Source: an uncultured Pelagibacteraceae bacterium
GTDB lineage: Bacteria > Pseudomonadota > Alphaproteobacteria > Pelagibacterales > Pelagibacteraceae
Length of the DNA stretch: 64,000 nt
Direction of reading: 5' to 3'
Assembly (NCBI GenBank): GCA_902607945.1
Contig: CACLMD010000002.1
Location: forward strand, 28,421-92,420
Shown here: one piece after another, positions 26,849 through 36,539 of the stretch
Numbering within the stretch: the stretch's first letter is position 1
Layout of the letters: every line of letters starts with the position of its first letter
The notes under the pieces: model-generated
The model's input: the letters and a program-made list of their open reading frames with translations, nothing else
What the model was told of the DNA's origin: nothing
The model's database searches: none
Translations under genes and position numbers: made by a program

Positions 26849-28193
26849 AATACTTATAGTTGATGACAATTCGGATATAAGAAATATTTTAAGAGAACTT
26901 ATTCTTGATGCTGGTTACTCAACTAGAGTTGCAGCTAATTATAATCAGGCTTTAAGTGAAATTGATAAAAAAATGCCTGATGTAGCAATACTAGATGTTA
27001 AACTTGATAAAGGTGACAATGATGGCATCCAATTACTTTCTCATATTAAATCTAAAAATAAAGATGTTCCAGTAATTATGATTTCAGGCCATGCTAACAT
27101 TGAAATGGCTGTAGATTCTTTAAAACATGGCGCATTTGAATTTGTTGAAAAACCATTTGATCAAGCAAGATTATTAAATTTTATTAGCAGGGCTGTAGAA
27201 AATTTAAATTTAAAAAATCAAAATAAAGAATACGAAACTAAACTTTTTTCTTCTTATGATCTAATAGGAGATAGCAAGAATATATCAACTATTAGAGATC
27301 AAATTGAAAAAATTTCAATAACAGATAGTAGAATTTTTATTAACGGTCCTTCAGGATCAGGTAAAGAACTTATTGCAAGAAAAATTCATAAAAAATCAAA
27401 AAGAAAAGATAATCAATTTGTAATTCTTAATGGAGCTTTACTAGATAATAATAAATATGAGTCTGAGTTATTTGGTGAAGAAAAATTAGATGGTTCAATA
27501 TCATATGGTGCTTTGGAAAAAGCTAACAAAGGAACATTACTTATTGATCATATATCAGAGATTCCATTAGATATTCAGTCTAAAATTCTTAGAGTTTTAA
27601 TTGATCAAAAATTTAAAAGAATTAACGGATCTAATGATGTAAAAGTTGATGTAAGATTAATTTGTTCTTCTAATAAAGATCTTAAAAATGAAATTGAGTT
27701 AGGTAATTTTAGAGAAGATCTTTATCATAGAATAAGTGTATTCGAAATTTATGTAGAGCCTTTAAATAATAGAATTTCAGATATTCCTTTATTAATTAAA
27801 TATTTTTCAAATATGATTTCAGAAAATTATAATATTAAGACTTTAGAAATAGACGACAATGACAGTTATATTTTAAACCACAATTGGAAAGGAAATGTTA
27901 GAGAATTAAGAAATTTAATTGAAAGAATTGCAATACTACAACCAGATAATAAACAAAAAATATCAAATATAATTAAAGAATCTCTTAAAACTGAAAACTT
28001 AAATGATAAAATAACAGAAAATAGCCTTTCTGTGCCATTAAAAGAAGCTAGAGAAAAATTTGAAAAAGAGTATTTAACTGTTCAATTAAAAAAATTTAAT
28101 GGAAATATATCTAAAACAGCTAATTTTGTTGGAATGGAAAGAAGTGCACTTCACAGAAAATTAAAAGGACTTGGAATTAAAGAATTTAACTAA
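26838..28193 (+). CDS. ntrX: Response regulator NtrX, AAA+ domain without sigma54 loop
   Basis: A 451-aa regulator with a receiver domain (about 1-120, phospho-aspartate in AILDVKL), an AAA+ domain (about 139-370) and a Fis-type C-terminal helix-turn-helix (SKTANFVGMERSALHRKLK). The Walker A GPSGSGKE and the Arg-rich REDLYHRISVF are kept. The GAFTGA loop that contacts sigma54 is replaced by sequence around DGSISYGA, and the Walker B Asp-Glu is Asp-His (GTLLIDHISEIP). It therefore probably does not activate sigma54 promoters or hydrolyse ATP well, and may act as a plain DNA-binding regulator. It abuts trkA directly. Confidence 0.92.
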   Translation: MIAEILIVDDNSDIRNILRELILDAGYSTRVAANYNQALSEIDKKMPDVAILDVKLDKGDNDGIQLLSHIKSKNKDVPVIMISGHANIEMAVDSLKHGAFEFVEKPFDQARLLNFISRAVENLNLKNQNKEYETKLFSSYDLIGDSKNISTIRDQIEKISITDSRIFINGPSGSGKELIARKIHKKSKRKDNQFVILNGALLDNNKYESELFGEEKLDGSISYGALEKANKGTLLIDHISEIPLDIQSKILRVLIDQKFKRINGSNDVKVDVRLICSSNKDLKNEIELGNFREDLYHRISVFEIYVEPLNNRISDIPLLIKYFSNMISENYNIKTLEIDDNDSYILNHNWKGNVRELRNLIERIAILQPDNKQKISNIIKESLKTENLNDKITENSLSVPLKEAREKFEKEYLTVQLKKFNGNISKTANFVGMERSALHRKLKGLGIKEFN

Positions 28194-29579
28194 ATGAATA
28201 TTATTATTTGTGGAGCTGGTAGAGTAGGGTTTACTATTGCTAAATTGTTGAGTGGGCAAGGACATTCTATAACCATAATTGACCAATCTAGTGAGGATAT
28301 ACAAAAAATCAACGATAGTTTAGATGTAAAAGCAATAGTTGGTAAAGGAACCTATCCATCAATACTTGAAAAAGCTAATGCTTCCGATGCAGATATGATC
28401 ATAGCTGTAACCAGAAATGATGAAATTAACATGCTTATATGTCAAATAGCTTATTCAATATTTAATATTCAAAAAAAAATAGCACGTATTCGCTCACAAG
28501 ATTATTTAAACCCAAAATTTTCAAGAGTATATAATAAAGAAAATTTACCAATAGATGTAATTATTTCACCAGAAATTGAAATTGCAAAATCTATTCAAAG
28601 AAAACTTGAAGCACCAGGAGCGCTAGATAGCGTTCCTTTTTCTGATAATAAAATTAGATTACTTGAAATATTAATTAAAGATAACTGTAAATTGATTGAT
28701 TATAAATTGAATGAATTGACTAAAAAGCATCCTCAACTAGATGCAAATATTATTGCCATTGTTAGAAATGATAAAACATTTATTCCAAAAAAAACTGATC
28801 AGATAAAATGCGATGATAAAATTTATGCTATTATTAACTCTTCTCAGATGGAAGAAACTCTAAATGCATTTGGTCATGAAGAAAAAATTTCTAAAAAAAT
28901 TCTTATTGTAGGTGGAGGTAATATTGGATTTAATTTGGCTAAAAATTTAGAGGAAAGTTTAGATGAAACGAGAGTTAAAATTGTAGAAAAAAATAAGGAG
29001 AGAGCAGAGTACTTAGCTAACAATTTAAATAATACTATTATAATTAATGGTGACGGTCTTGATGAAGAGGCTCTTGAAGAGGCTAATTTAGGTGAAACTG
29101 AAACAGTTCTTGCCTTAACTAATGATGATGAAGACAATTTAATGGTAAGTGTTCTTGTTGAAAAATTTGCTAAAGATCAAAAAGAAATTGAGGATAAACG
29201 TACTATGGCATTAATTAATAAACCAAATTATAGTTTACTTCAATCATCTCTAAAGATAGATGATATTATTGATCCAAGAATGAATACAGTTTCGAGTATT
29301 TTGAAACATATTCATAAAGGTACAATTGAAAATGCTTATACTATTTCAAATGGAGAATACGAAGTAATAGAAGCAGAAATTATAGAAACATCTGAATTGA
29401 TAAATAAAGAAATTAAAAATGCTAATTTACCTGATGAAATTAGGATTGGAGCTGTTTTAAGAGACAAAAAAGTAATTATACCTAGATCTGATTTTGTATT
29501 TCAAAAAGATGACAATGTTGTTTTTATTGCTAAAAATGATTCAATCCCAACTGTCGAAAATATTTTTAGGTTAAGTTAA
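28194..29579 (+). CDS. trkA: Trk potassium uptake regulator TrkA
   Basis: A 461-aa cytoplasmic protein with two RCK units, each with a Rossmann nucleotide-binding motif: IIICGAGRVGFTIA at the start and ILIVGGGNIGFNLA at about residue 235, each followed by a TrkA-C domain. It binds NAD(H)/ATP and gates the TrkH channel. The ATG directly follows the ntrX stop, and trkH follows after ten bases. NtrX-TrkA linkage is usual in alphaproteobacteria. Confidence 0.96.
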   Translation: MNIIICGAGRVGFTIAKLLSGQGHSITIIDQSSEDIQKINDSLDVKAIVGKGTYPSILEKANASDADMIIAVTRNDEINMLICQIAYSIFNIQKKIARIRSQDYLNPKFSRVYNKENLPIDVIISPEIEIAKSIQRKLEAPGALDSVPFSDNKIRLLEILIKDNCKLIDYKLNELTKKHPQLDANIIAIVRNDKTFIPKKTDQIKCDDKIYAIINSSQMEETLNAFGHEEKISKKILIVGGGNIGFNLAKNLEESLDETRVKIVEKNKERAEYLANNLNNTIIINGDGLDEEALEEANLGETETVLALTNDDEDNLMVSVLVEKFAKDQKEIEDKRTMALINKPNYSLLQSSLKIDDIIDPRMNTVSSILKHIHKGTIENAYTISNGEYEVIEAEIIETSELINKEIKNANLPDEIRIGAVLRDKKVIIPRSDFVFQKDDNVVFIAKNDSIPTVENIFRLS

Positions 29580-29589
29580 TTTATTTTTA

Positions 29590-30996
29590 ATGCTTAACAT
29601 AAGAATTAAATATTTAAGTTTCTTTTTTGGTTTAATTACTATTTTATCTTTTTTTAATGTAGTATACTCTTATTATCTAAACTTATATCTTAACTTAAAT
29701 ACATACTACATAAGTTTAATTTCTTCTTTATTAATTGCTTTAGTATTTTATAGATTTGAAAATAAAAGAGAAAAAATTTTTATTTTTGATAAAATATTAA
29801 CAGTTTTTTTTGGTTATATTACAATTCCACTTATATTATCTCTTCCTTTTTATTTCAGTATTTATAATTTAAGTTTTTTAAACTCTTTTTTTGAGTCTAT
29901 ATCAGGATTCACCTCAACAGGTTTTACTATTTTTGAAAATGTTAAACATATTGATCAAAGTTTAATTTTATGGAGATCATCAATACAATGGATTGGAGGT
30001 TTATATTTTTTGTTTTCTATAATATATTTAATCGATATTTATGACGAAAGTTTTAAAAAATCTTTAACAAATTACCTTTCTTTTAATAGTTCTGAAATTT
30101 TAAAACAATCAATAAAAATTTTTTTATTATACTCAGGACTAACATTATTAATATTCACAATCTTAAATTTAATTTCTATAAGAAGTTTTGACTCTTTAAA
30201 TTTAGCTTTTACTATTATTTCATCTGGTGGTTTTTTACCAACTAATGAACTCGATAATATTTTAAAAAATAATACTCAGATAATTATTTTTTCTTTATTA
30301 TTATTATTTTCATTTTTTAGTATTTTTTTTAGTTATAATTTATTTTTTTTTAAAAAAAAAAATATTAATTTTTTTTATGAAGATTTACATTTAATATTTT
30401 ATTACTTAATAATAGTATCAATTTTTTTTTTATTTTTTTCATTTAACAAAGATTTTTCAATAAATCTCCTTTCTCTATCGAGCAGTATGTCTAATATTGG
30501 ATTTTCACTTGAACATGATCAATCAAATTTAAATTTTATTTATTTGATATTGGTTATAATTGGAGGATCTTTTTTTTCTACTAGCTCTGGTTTAAGATTT
30601 ATAAAGATTTATTCATTATTTAAATATTCAATTAACCAAATTCTGTCTTTTAGTAGGCCTAAAAATATTTTTATGAATAAACTATTATTTACTAAAATAA
30701 ATTTTGATTTCAAAGAAATTAATAAATATTTTTTAACAATTATAACATTTATAGTCTCTTTTTTTATTTTGACTATTTTATTAAGTTTAAGTCAAATTGA
30801 CTTTGAAAGTGCTTTTAAACTATCAATATTAACAATAATGAATACAGTTAATTCTGCATCATACGGTTTATCTGAATTTGATTTTTATAATCTGAATTAT
30901 TTCACCAAATATTGTTTAATTTTATTTATGATTATCGGCAGAATCGAACTGTTAACAATATTGATAATTGTTAAAAAATTTCTTTTTAAAGATTAG
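29590..30996 (+). CDS. trkH: Trk potassium transporter TrkH
   Basis: A 468-aa polytopic membrane protein of the TrkH/KtrB family. Pore-loop filter segments are recognisable as SGFTSTGFTIFEN, ISSGGFLPTNE, SMSNIGFSLE and TVNSASYGLSE, with SLLRxSIQWIGGLYF-like LWRSSIQWIGG after the first. The protein is extremely Phe/Ile/Leu-rich, with poly-T runs in the DNA. It works with TrkA in potassium uptake. The hfq and hflX genes that commonly follow this cluster are absent; a tRNA gene follows instead. Confidence 0.94.
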   Translation: MLNIRIKYLSFFFGLITILSFFNVVYSYYLNLYLNLNTYYISLISSLLIALVFYRFENKREKIFIFDKILTVFFGYITIPLILSLPFYFSIYNLSFLNSFFESISGFTSTGFTIFENVKHIDQSLILWRSSIQWIGGLYFLFSIIYLIDIYDESFKKSLTNYLSFNSSEILKQSIKIFLLYSGLTLLIFTILNLISIRSFDSLNLAFTIISSGGFLPTNELDNILKNNTQIIIFSLLLLFSFFSIFFSYNLFFFKKKNINFFYEDLHLIFYYLIIVSIFFLFFSFNKDFSINLLSLSSSMSNIGFSLEHDQSNLNFIYLILVIIGGSFFSTSSGLRFIKIYSLFKYSINQILSFSRPKNIFMNKLLFTKINFDFKEINKYFLTIITFIVSFFILTILLSLSQIDFESAFKLSILTIMNTVNSASYGLSEFDFYNLNYFTKYCLILFMIIGRIELLTILIIVKKFLFKD

Positions 30997-31024
30997 TTAT
31001 TTACTGTATATGTATAAAAACTTT

Positions 31025-31101
31025 GCGCCCTTAGCTCAGCTGGATAGAGCATCGGTTTTCTAAACCGAGGGTCGGAGGTTCGAATCCTCCAGGGCGCGCC
31101 A
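31025..31101 (+). tRNA. tRNA-Arg (anticodon TCT)
   Basis: A complete 77-nt cloverleaf: acceptor stem GCGCCCT pairs with AGGGCGC, the anticodon loop is TTTCTAA within the stem TCGGT/ACCGA, and the T-arm has GGTTCGAATCC. The CCA end is encoded. It reads AGA codons. Confidence 0.97.
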
Positions 31102-31257
31102 GTTAAAGACCAAAATGGGTTTTATTTGACGCACTATTCTAGCTGTTATGATTTAATTTTTTCTTGCAGACTTTTTTCTTACATGTTTAAATTATGGAAA
31201 TTCAAATTAATTTTTGAATTATTTGTTAACAAATAATAATAACTAAAAGGAAGAATA

Positions 31258-32298
31258 ATGTTTAAATACTTAAAACAATTAACTTCTTTAGTTGCTATGG
31301 TTGCAGTGTTGTTTACTTTTACAACAGAAACTATGGCTGCTAAAAAATCTAAGACACTTAAAAACACTCAAAAGAAGGGTTTTGTAAGATGTGGAGTATC
31401 TCAAGGTCTTCCAGGATTTTCTAATGCTGATGCAGCAGGAAATTGGACTGGAGTTGACGTTGATGTATGTAGAGCGGTAGCTGCTGCAGTATTAGGTGAT
31501 GCAAACAAAGTTAAGTTTACACCACTAAGTGCTAAAGAAAGATTTACAGCTTTAACTTCTGGTGAGATTGATATCTTATCAAGAAACACAACTTGGACTC
31601 TTTCAAGAGATGCTGATATCGGACTTACTTTCGTAGGTGTGAACTTTTACGATGGACAAGGTTTCATGGTAAGAAAAAGTTCAGGTATTACTTCAACTAG
31701 CCAATTCAAAAATGGTATCTCAGCTTGTACAAACATTGGTACAACAACTGAGTTAAATATGAGAGACTTCTTTAATTCTAGAGGAATTTCTTATGAGCCA
31801 GTTGCTTTTGAAAAAGCTGACGAAGTTGTAGCTGCATATGATGCAGGTAGATGTGATACTTATACTACTGATAAATCTGGTTTAGCTGCTCAAAGAACTA
31901 AAATGAAAAACCCTGATGAACACATTGTTTTACCAGAAACTATTTCTAAAGAACCTTTAGGACCAGTTGTAAGACAAGGTGACTCAGTATGGGAAGATAT
32001 CGTAAGATGGTCTTTGAACACTATGATTGAAGCAGAAGAGTACGGTATTACTTCAGCTAATGCAGACTCAATGAAAACTTCAGATAACCCACAAATTAAA
32101 AGACTTGTTGGTGCTGAAGGAGAAATGGGTGCAGCATTTGGTTTAGATAATGAGTGGAACTTAAGAATTATCAAACAAGTTGGAAACTATGGTGAAAGTT
32201 ATAAAAGAAATATAGCTGACACTGGTATTTTACCTGACAGAGGTCCAAACGAATTATGGACTAAAGGCGGTATTTTATACGTTCCACCATCAAGATAA
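31258..32298 (+). CDS. aapJ: General L-amino acid ABC transporter, substrate-binding protein
   Basis: A 346-aa periplasmic binding protein of the AapJ/BztA type, with a signal peptide (about 1-28, cut near TMAAKK) and the family start GFVRCGVSQGLPGFSNAD, followed by TGVDVDVCRAVAAAVLGD and the C-terminal DRGPNELW. It captures a broad range of amino acids for the AapQMP permease. Codon use is richer in GC than the neighbours, as expected for a very highly expressed SAR11 binding protein. A Shine-Dalgarno AAGGAAG precedes the ATG; the 156-base leader includes an 8-bp AT hairpin of unknown meaning. Confidence 0.96.
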   Translation: MFKYLKQLTSLVAMVAVLFTFTTETMAAKKSKTLKNTQKKGFVRCGVSQGLPGFSNADAAGNWTGVDVDVCRAVAAAVLGDANKVKFTPLSAKERFTALTSGEIDILSRNTTWTLSRDADIGLTFVGVNFYDGQGFMVRKSSGITSTSQFKNGISACTNIGTTTELNMRDFFNSRGISYEPVAFEKADEVVAAYDAGRCDTYTTDKSGLAAQRTKMKNPDEHIVLPETISKEPLGPVVRQGDSVWEDIVRWSLNTMIEAEEYGITSANADSMKTSDNPQIKRLVGAEGEMGAAFGLDNEWNLRIIKQVGNYGESYKRNIADTGILPDRGPNELWTKGGILYVPPSR

Positions 32299-32318
32299 TT
32301 TAAGTTATAAATTAGTTA

Positions 32319-32349
32319 AAAAGGGCTAGATTTTTCTAGCCCTTTTTTT
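32319..32349 (+). terminator. Rho-independent terminator between aapJ and aapQ
   Basis: GGGCTAGA, a TTTT loop and TCTAGCCC form a perfect 8-bp stem followed by seven T. It stands 20 bases after the aapJ stop and before aapQ, so it can keep permease expression below that of the binding protein. Confidence 0.88.
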
Positions 32350-32373
32350 ATAAACCCATATATTATTCCCACT

Positions 32374-33525
32374 GTGAATTTTAAACTTAAAGATATTGGT
32401 CCACAATTAATTACAGTTTTAGCTGTTGTTCTAGTATTTGGTTTTTTTACCTATAATGCCCAAGTCAATATGGAAAATAGGGGTATTGATTTTGGTTACG
32501 GATTTTTATCACAAGAGTCATCATTTGATGTTCAGTTTTCTTTAATCGAATATGATGGATCTCATTCTTATTTTAGAGCATATTTAGTTGGTTTATTAAA
32601 TACTATACTTGTCTCAGTTATTGGAATTATTCTTGCAACTATACTTGGCGTAATAGTTGGTATAGCAAGATTATCTCCTAATTATCTAATTAATAAATTT
32701 GCTGCTTTTTACGTAGAGTTTTTTAGAAATATACCTTTACTTTTACAAATATTTTTTTGGTACTTTGCTGCCCTTAGAGCTTTACCACTACCGCAAGATG
32801 CCGAACCTTTATTAGGGGTTACTTTTTTAACTATCAAAGGATACTTTGTTCCAGCTTTCATTTGGCAAAATTTCAATATTTTTTTTTATTCATTAGTTGC
32901 AGCAATAATCGCTATAATAGTAATTCGAACTCACGCAAAAAAAGTCCAGGAAACTCAAGGTAAACAAACACCAGTTTTATTAATATCAATAGGTTTATTA
33001 TTAATTTTACCTCTTTTAAGTTTTTTAATTGGTGGAGTAAAACTTTCATTTGAAGTCCCAGTTTTAAAACAACTCGCAACCACATCATTTATTTATGAAG
33101 GTGGTGTAAGTTTGCCACCAGAATTAATTGCATTAGCGTTATCTTTATCTTTATATACTGCAACTTTTATTGCTGAATGTGTTAGAGCAGGAATCCAAGG
33201 TGTTGGTAAGGGGCAAAAAGAGGCAGCAGCATCAATTGGTCTTACTCCAAATCAAGTACTTAAACTTGTAATAATGCCTCAAGCTCTTAGAATAATAATA
33301 CCACCCACAACTAACCAGTATCTAAATCTTACTAAAAATTCCTCATTAGCTGCAGCAATAGCTTATCCTGATTTAGTGTTAGTTTTTGCAGGAACAGCTT
33401 TGATGCAAACCGGTAAGGCAATTGAAATTGTATCTATAACAATGTTTACCTACTTATCTTTAAGTATTTCAATTTCGATATTGATGAATTGGTATAATAA
33501 AAAAATAGCAATACAGGAAAAATAG
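32374..33525 (+). CDS. aapQ: General L-amino acid ABC transporter, permease AapQ
   Basis: A 383-aa inner membrane permease with an N-terminal span, the HisM-type domain (about 80-380) and the EAA-loop sequence GVGKGQKEAAASIGLTPNQVLKLVIMPQALRIIIPP that contacts the ATPase. It starts with GTG and ends overlapping the GTG of aapM by one base. It forms a heterodimer with AapM. The insertion between the first and later spans (about 170-230) is typical for AapQ/BztB rather than simple HisQ proteins. Confidence 0.94.
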   Translation: MNFKLKDIGPQLITVLAVVLVFGFFTYNAQVNMENRGIDFGYGFLSQESSFDVQFSLIEYDGSHSYFRAYLVGLLNTILVSVIGIILATILGVIVGIARLSPNYLINKFAAFYVEFFRNIPLLLQIFFWYFAALRALPLPQDAEPLLGVTFLTIKGYFVPAFIWQNFNIFFYSLVAAIIAIIVIRTHAKKVQETQGKQTPVLLISIGLLLILPLLSFLIGGVKLSFEVPVLKQLATTSFIYEGGVSLPPELIALALSLSLYTATFIAECVRAGIQGVGKGQKEAAASIGLTPNQVLKLVIMPQALRIIIPPTTNQYLNLTKNSSLAAAIAYPDLVLVFAGTALMQTGKAIEIVSITMFTYLSLSISISILMNWYNKKIAIQEK

Positions 33526-34967
33526 TGTCAAAAATTAATTTTTTAAAACCAGATAAATCTAATCTTTATACTTTTTTGTATTTAGGTACTTTTTTGTTTT
33601 TTGTTAGCGTTTTAGACGTTCTTTTAAATTCTTTTTTTAGTTTGAACATTACAGGTTTCTTGCCAAGTTTTTTAAGTTTTTTGTTACCATTAATAATTGG
33701 GTTTATTGGGCTTTATTTTATTAGAATTGAGTTAAGTGGCATTAAACAATTAGATCTATTAAATAAGCATATTAATACCAATAATTTTAACGCTGTATTA
33801 TCTTTATTAATAATATTTATAATTTTAAAATCAATTCCACCAATATTAAGCTGGTTTTTTGTTGATGCAAGTTTTGCCGGAGACTCAAAAGACGTTTGCA
33901 CAGGTTCAGGAGCTTGTTGGACTTATATAAAAGTTTGGATTAGGAGATTTATGTATGGGATGTATCCAAATGCGGAACAATGGAGAATTAATTTATCTTT
34001 TATTTCTTTGGCTTTACTTGGATCAGTTGGATATTTTGCAACTGATAGATTTAAAAAATACTTAACACTTTATTATGTTATAATATATCCATTTATAGCA
34101 TTTTTATTTATTTTTTTCTTTATTTCAGGTGGCCCAGTTTTTTTTGATTTTTCTTATGGAATAATTGCTGCTATTTTATCAATTATTCTTGGTTTTTTTA
34201 TTCCAAATAAATTTAAGTTTTATTATTTTTTAATTGTTCCCTTTGCTTTGTATATTTTATTAAAATATTTTATTTTCTATGAAGAATTAATTGAACTTGG
34301 AAAATTAGATGGGCTAAATTGGGTTGAAACTGGTGCATGGGGCGGACTATCACTTACATTCATAATTTCTTTTTTCTGTTTAATTTTTTGTTTTCCAATA
34401 GGTATGGCTTTTGCGCTCGGTAGAAGGTCAGGATTTCCTTTAATTAGATATATATCAATAGGTTTTATAGAATTTTGGCGAGGTGTCCCTTTAATTACAG
34501 TATTATTTATGTCTGCTGTAATGTTCCCAATGTTTTTACCAGCAGACTTTTTCATAGATAAATTGGTAAGATGTATAATAGCAATTTCATTGTTTGAGGC
34601 AGCTTATGTGGCTGAAGTTATAAGGGGAGGGTTACAAGCTCTTCCTAGAGGCCAATATGAAGCTGCAAAATCTTTAGGAATGGGATATTGGAGAATGCAT
34701 ATATTTGTAATTTTACCACAGGCCTTAAAATTAGTTATACCTGGCATTGCTAATACTTTTTTAGCGTTGGTCAAAGATACTCCATTAATCTTTGTAGTTG
34801 GTTTATTGGAAATAGTAGGAATGCTTAATTTAGCTAAAACCAATCCAGAATGGTTAGGGTTTGCTATGGAAGGTTACGTGTTTGCAGCAATAATTTTCTG
34901 GATTATTTGTTATGCAATGAGTAAATATAGTTATAATTTAGAAGAAAAATACAAAACAGATCGATAG
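33525..34967 (+). CDS. aapM: General L-amino acid ABC transporter, permease AapM
   Basis: A 480-aa permease with about six extra N-terminal membrane segments before the conserved C-terminal transport domain (about 260-475), as in AapM/BztC. The EAA loop reads ALPRGQYEAAKSLGMGYWRMHIFVILPQALKLVIPG. A short Cys-containing stretch (DVCTGSGACW) lies in a predicted periplasmic loop. GTG start, translationally coupled to aapQ. It is followed six bases later by aapP. Confidence 0.94.
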   Translation: MSKINFLKPDKSNLYTFLYLGTFLFFVSVLDVLLNSFFSLNITGFLPSFLSFLLPLIIGFIGLYFIRIELSGIKQLDLLNKHINTNNFNAVLSLLIIFIILKSIPPILSWFFVDASFAGDSKDVCTGSGACWTYIKVWIRRFMYGMYPNAEQWRINLSFISLALLGSVGYFATDRFKKYLTLYYVIIYPFIAFLFIFFFISGGPVFFDFSYGIIAAILSIILGFFIPNKFKFYYFLIVPFALYILLKYFIFYEELIELGKLDGLNWVETGAWGGLSLTFIISFFCLIFCFPIGMAFALGRRSGFPLIRYISIGFIEFWRGVPLITVLFMSAVMFPMFLPADFFIDKLVRCIIAISLFEAAYVAEVIRGGLQALPRGQYEAAKSLGMGYWRMHIFVILPQALKLVIPGIANTFLALVKDTPLIFVVGLLEIVGMLNLAKTNPEWLGFAMEGYVFAAIIFWIICYAMSKYSYNLEEKYKTDR

Positions 34968-34973
34968 ATACAT

Positions 34974-35708
34974 ATGTCAGATAATATTATTAAAATAAAC
35001 AATGTTAATAAATGGTTTGGTGATTTCCAAGTTTTAAAAGAAATTAATTTAGAAGTTAAACCAAAACAAAAAATTGTTGTTTGTGGTCCATCTGGTTCCG
35101 GAAAGTCTACATTAATAAGATGTATAAATAGATTAGAAGAACATCAAGAGGGAGATATAATTGTTGATGGCAATACTCTTACTGAAGATACGAAAAATAT
35201 AGAACAAATAAGATCTGAGGTTGGAATGGTATTTCAGCAGTTTAATTTATTCCCTCATTTATCAGTTTTGGATAATTGCACATTAGCACCAATATGGGTT
35301 AAAAAATTACCAAAAAAAGAAGCAGAAAAATTAGCTTTAGAACATTTAGAAAGAGTTCAAATATTAGATCAAGCACAAAAATATCCTGGTCAGCTGTCTG
35401 GAGGTCAACAACAAAGGGTAGCTATAGCTAGAGCTTTATGTATGAAACCAAAAATAATGCTTTTTGATGAACCTACATCTGCTTTAGACCCTGAAATGAT
35501 TAAAGAAGTCCTTGATGTAATGGTTAATTTAGCAAAAGAAGGAATGACGATGATTGTTGTAACTCATGAAATGGGATTTGCAAAGGAAGTAGCAGATCAA
35601 ATGATATTTATGGATGAAGGAATGATAGTAGAAAAAGCAGATACAAAGGAATTTTTCGCTAATCCTAAGAGTGATAGAACTAAACTTTTCCTCAGTCAAA
35701 TACTATAG
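34974..35708 (+). CDS. aapP: General L-amino acid ABC transporter, ATP-binding protein
   Basis: A 244-aa ABC ATPase. Walker A is GPSGSGKST, the Q-loop FQQFNLFPH, the signature [15 protein letters not shown], Walker [14 protein letters not shown] and the switch histidine in VVTHEMGFA. Similarity is to the polar amino acid (GlnQ/HisP) group. It powers AapQM uptake and completes the aapJQMP set. SAR11 cells depend on such importers for dissolved amino acids. Confidence 0.96.
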   Translation: MSDNIIKINNVNKWFGDFQVLKEINLEVKPKQKIVVCGPSGSGKSTLIRCINRLEEHQEGDIIVDGNTLTEDTKNIEQIRSEVGMVFQQFNLFPHLSVLDNCTLAPIWVKKLPKKEAEKLALEHLERVQILDQAQKYPGQLSGGQQQRVAIARALCMKPKIMLFDEPTSALDPEMIKEVLDVMVNLAKEGMTMIVVTHEMGFAKEVADQMIFMDEGMIVEKADTKEFFANPKSDRTKLFLSQIL

Positions 35709-35757
35709 TCAACATATATTTTAAGTAATATTTCTCAAATTAAGCCATAAGTAATAC

Positions 35758-35787
35758 TTGACATAATTTTCATATATTGGGCTATTA
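35758..35787 (+). promoter_or_regulatory. Possible promoter of the XRE regulator
   Basis: TTGACA at 35758-35763 is followed, after 18 bases, by the weak -10 CTATTA. It lies in the 161-base gap between aapP and the XRE gene; the rest of that gap shows nothing recognisable. Confidence 0.35.
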
Positions 35788-35869
35788 CATAAAAAATTAA
35801 AAAAAATTTAGTTGCAGTGAGTAACAAAAACTAGTTGAATGTGTTTTTAAATAATTAAGAGGGGTCTTA

Positions 35870-36241
35870 ATGGAAGATAATTTTAACAAGCATTTAGGCA
35901 ATAAGCTTAAGCTAAGAAGGCTAGCTTTAGGATTAACGCAAACTAAAGTTGCAAAAGCAATCAACGTCACATTTCAACAAATACAAAAATATGAAAAAGG
36001 AACTAATGGAGTGAGCTCTATTAGATTACTACAACTATCAAATTATTTGAAAGTACCAATAAATTATTTTTTTGAAGACTTTTCAGAATATTTAATAAAT
36101 TTAGAAAAATCTCAAGAAGGTCATATGAGTATCAATTATAATTTTTTAATAAAATTATATTCAGAGCTTAGTGCTGATCAAAAAATTAAATTTAATAAAT
36201 CTTTACAAATTTCAGGGACAGTTATTTCAAAAGCAGTTTAA
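35870..36241 (+). CDS. XRE-family helix-turn-helix regulator
   Basis: A 123-aa protein with an N-terminal Cro/CI-type helix-turn-helix (about 8-65; LRRLALGLTQTKVAKAINVTFQQIQKYEKG) and a short C-terminal helical tail with no enzymatic motif. It resembles the small XRE regulators common in alphaproteobacteria. A strong ribosome site (AGAGGGG) precedes the ATG. Its target is unknown; it could control itself or the adjacent aap genes. The gene stands alone between the aap operon and two opposing tRNA genes. Confidence 0.88.
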   Translation: MEDNFNKHLGNKLKLRRLALGLTQTKVAKAINVTFQQIQKYEKGTNGVSSIRLLQLSNYLKVPINYFFEDFSEYLINLEKSQEGHMSINYNFLIKLYSELSADQKIKFNKSLQISGTVISKAV

Positions 36242-36254
36242 TAAATTTTATTAT

Positions 36255-36330
36255 TGGCTCCTCGGGCAGGACTCGAACCTGCGACCAATTGATTAACAGT
36301 CAACTGCTCTACCAACTGAGCTACCGAGGA
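36255..36330 (-). tRNA. tRNA-Asn (anticodon GTT)
   Basis: Reverse complement TCCTCGGTAGCTCAG opens a full 76-nt cloverleaf: acceptor TCCTCGG with CCGAGGA, anticodon loop CTGTTAA, T-loop GGTTCGAGTCC, encoded CCA. Confidence 0.97.
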
Positions 36331-36381
36331 ATATTAAAAAACTCAACTTACTTTTTTTTTTGATTAAAACAAGATTTTTTT

Positions 36382-36455
36382 TGGAGGCAACGCCCGGAAT
36401 CGAACCGGGATACAAGGATTTGCAATCCTCTGCGTAACCATTCCGCCACGTTGCC
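36382..36455 (-). tRNA. tRNA-Cys (anticodon GCA)
   Basis: Reverse complement GGCAACGTGGCGGAATGG opens a 74-nt cloverleaf: acceptor GGCAACG with CGTTGCC, discriminator U, anticodon loop TTGCAAA, T-loop GGTTCGATTCC, encoded CCA. It is 51 bases from tRNA-Asn on the same strand. Confidence 0.97.
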
Positions 36456-36539
36456 AATAACTTAATATATCTAATTATGTGGAGTATTATCAACGTTTAA
36501 TTTTAATACAAGTTTTATAATTATAAAAATAATTTGTAT

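Noticed and set aside
31179-31367. 62-aa minus-strand ORF at the aapJ start
   Set aside because: It overlaps the aapJ leader and signal peptide on the other strand and has no ribosome site or homology I recognise.
36293-36493. 66-aa minus-strand ORF
   Set aside because: It runs through tRNA-Cys and into tRNA-Asn; the encoded peptide is a tRNA translation artefact.
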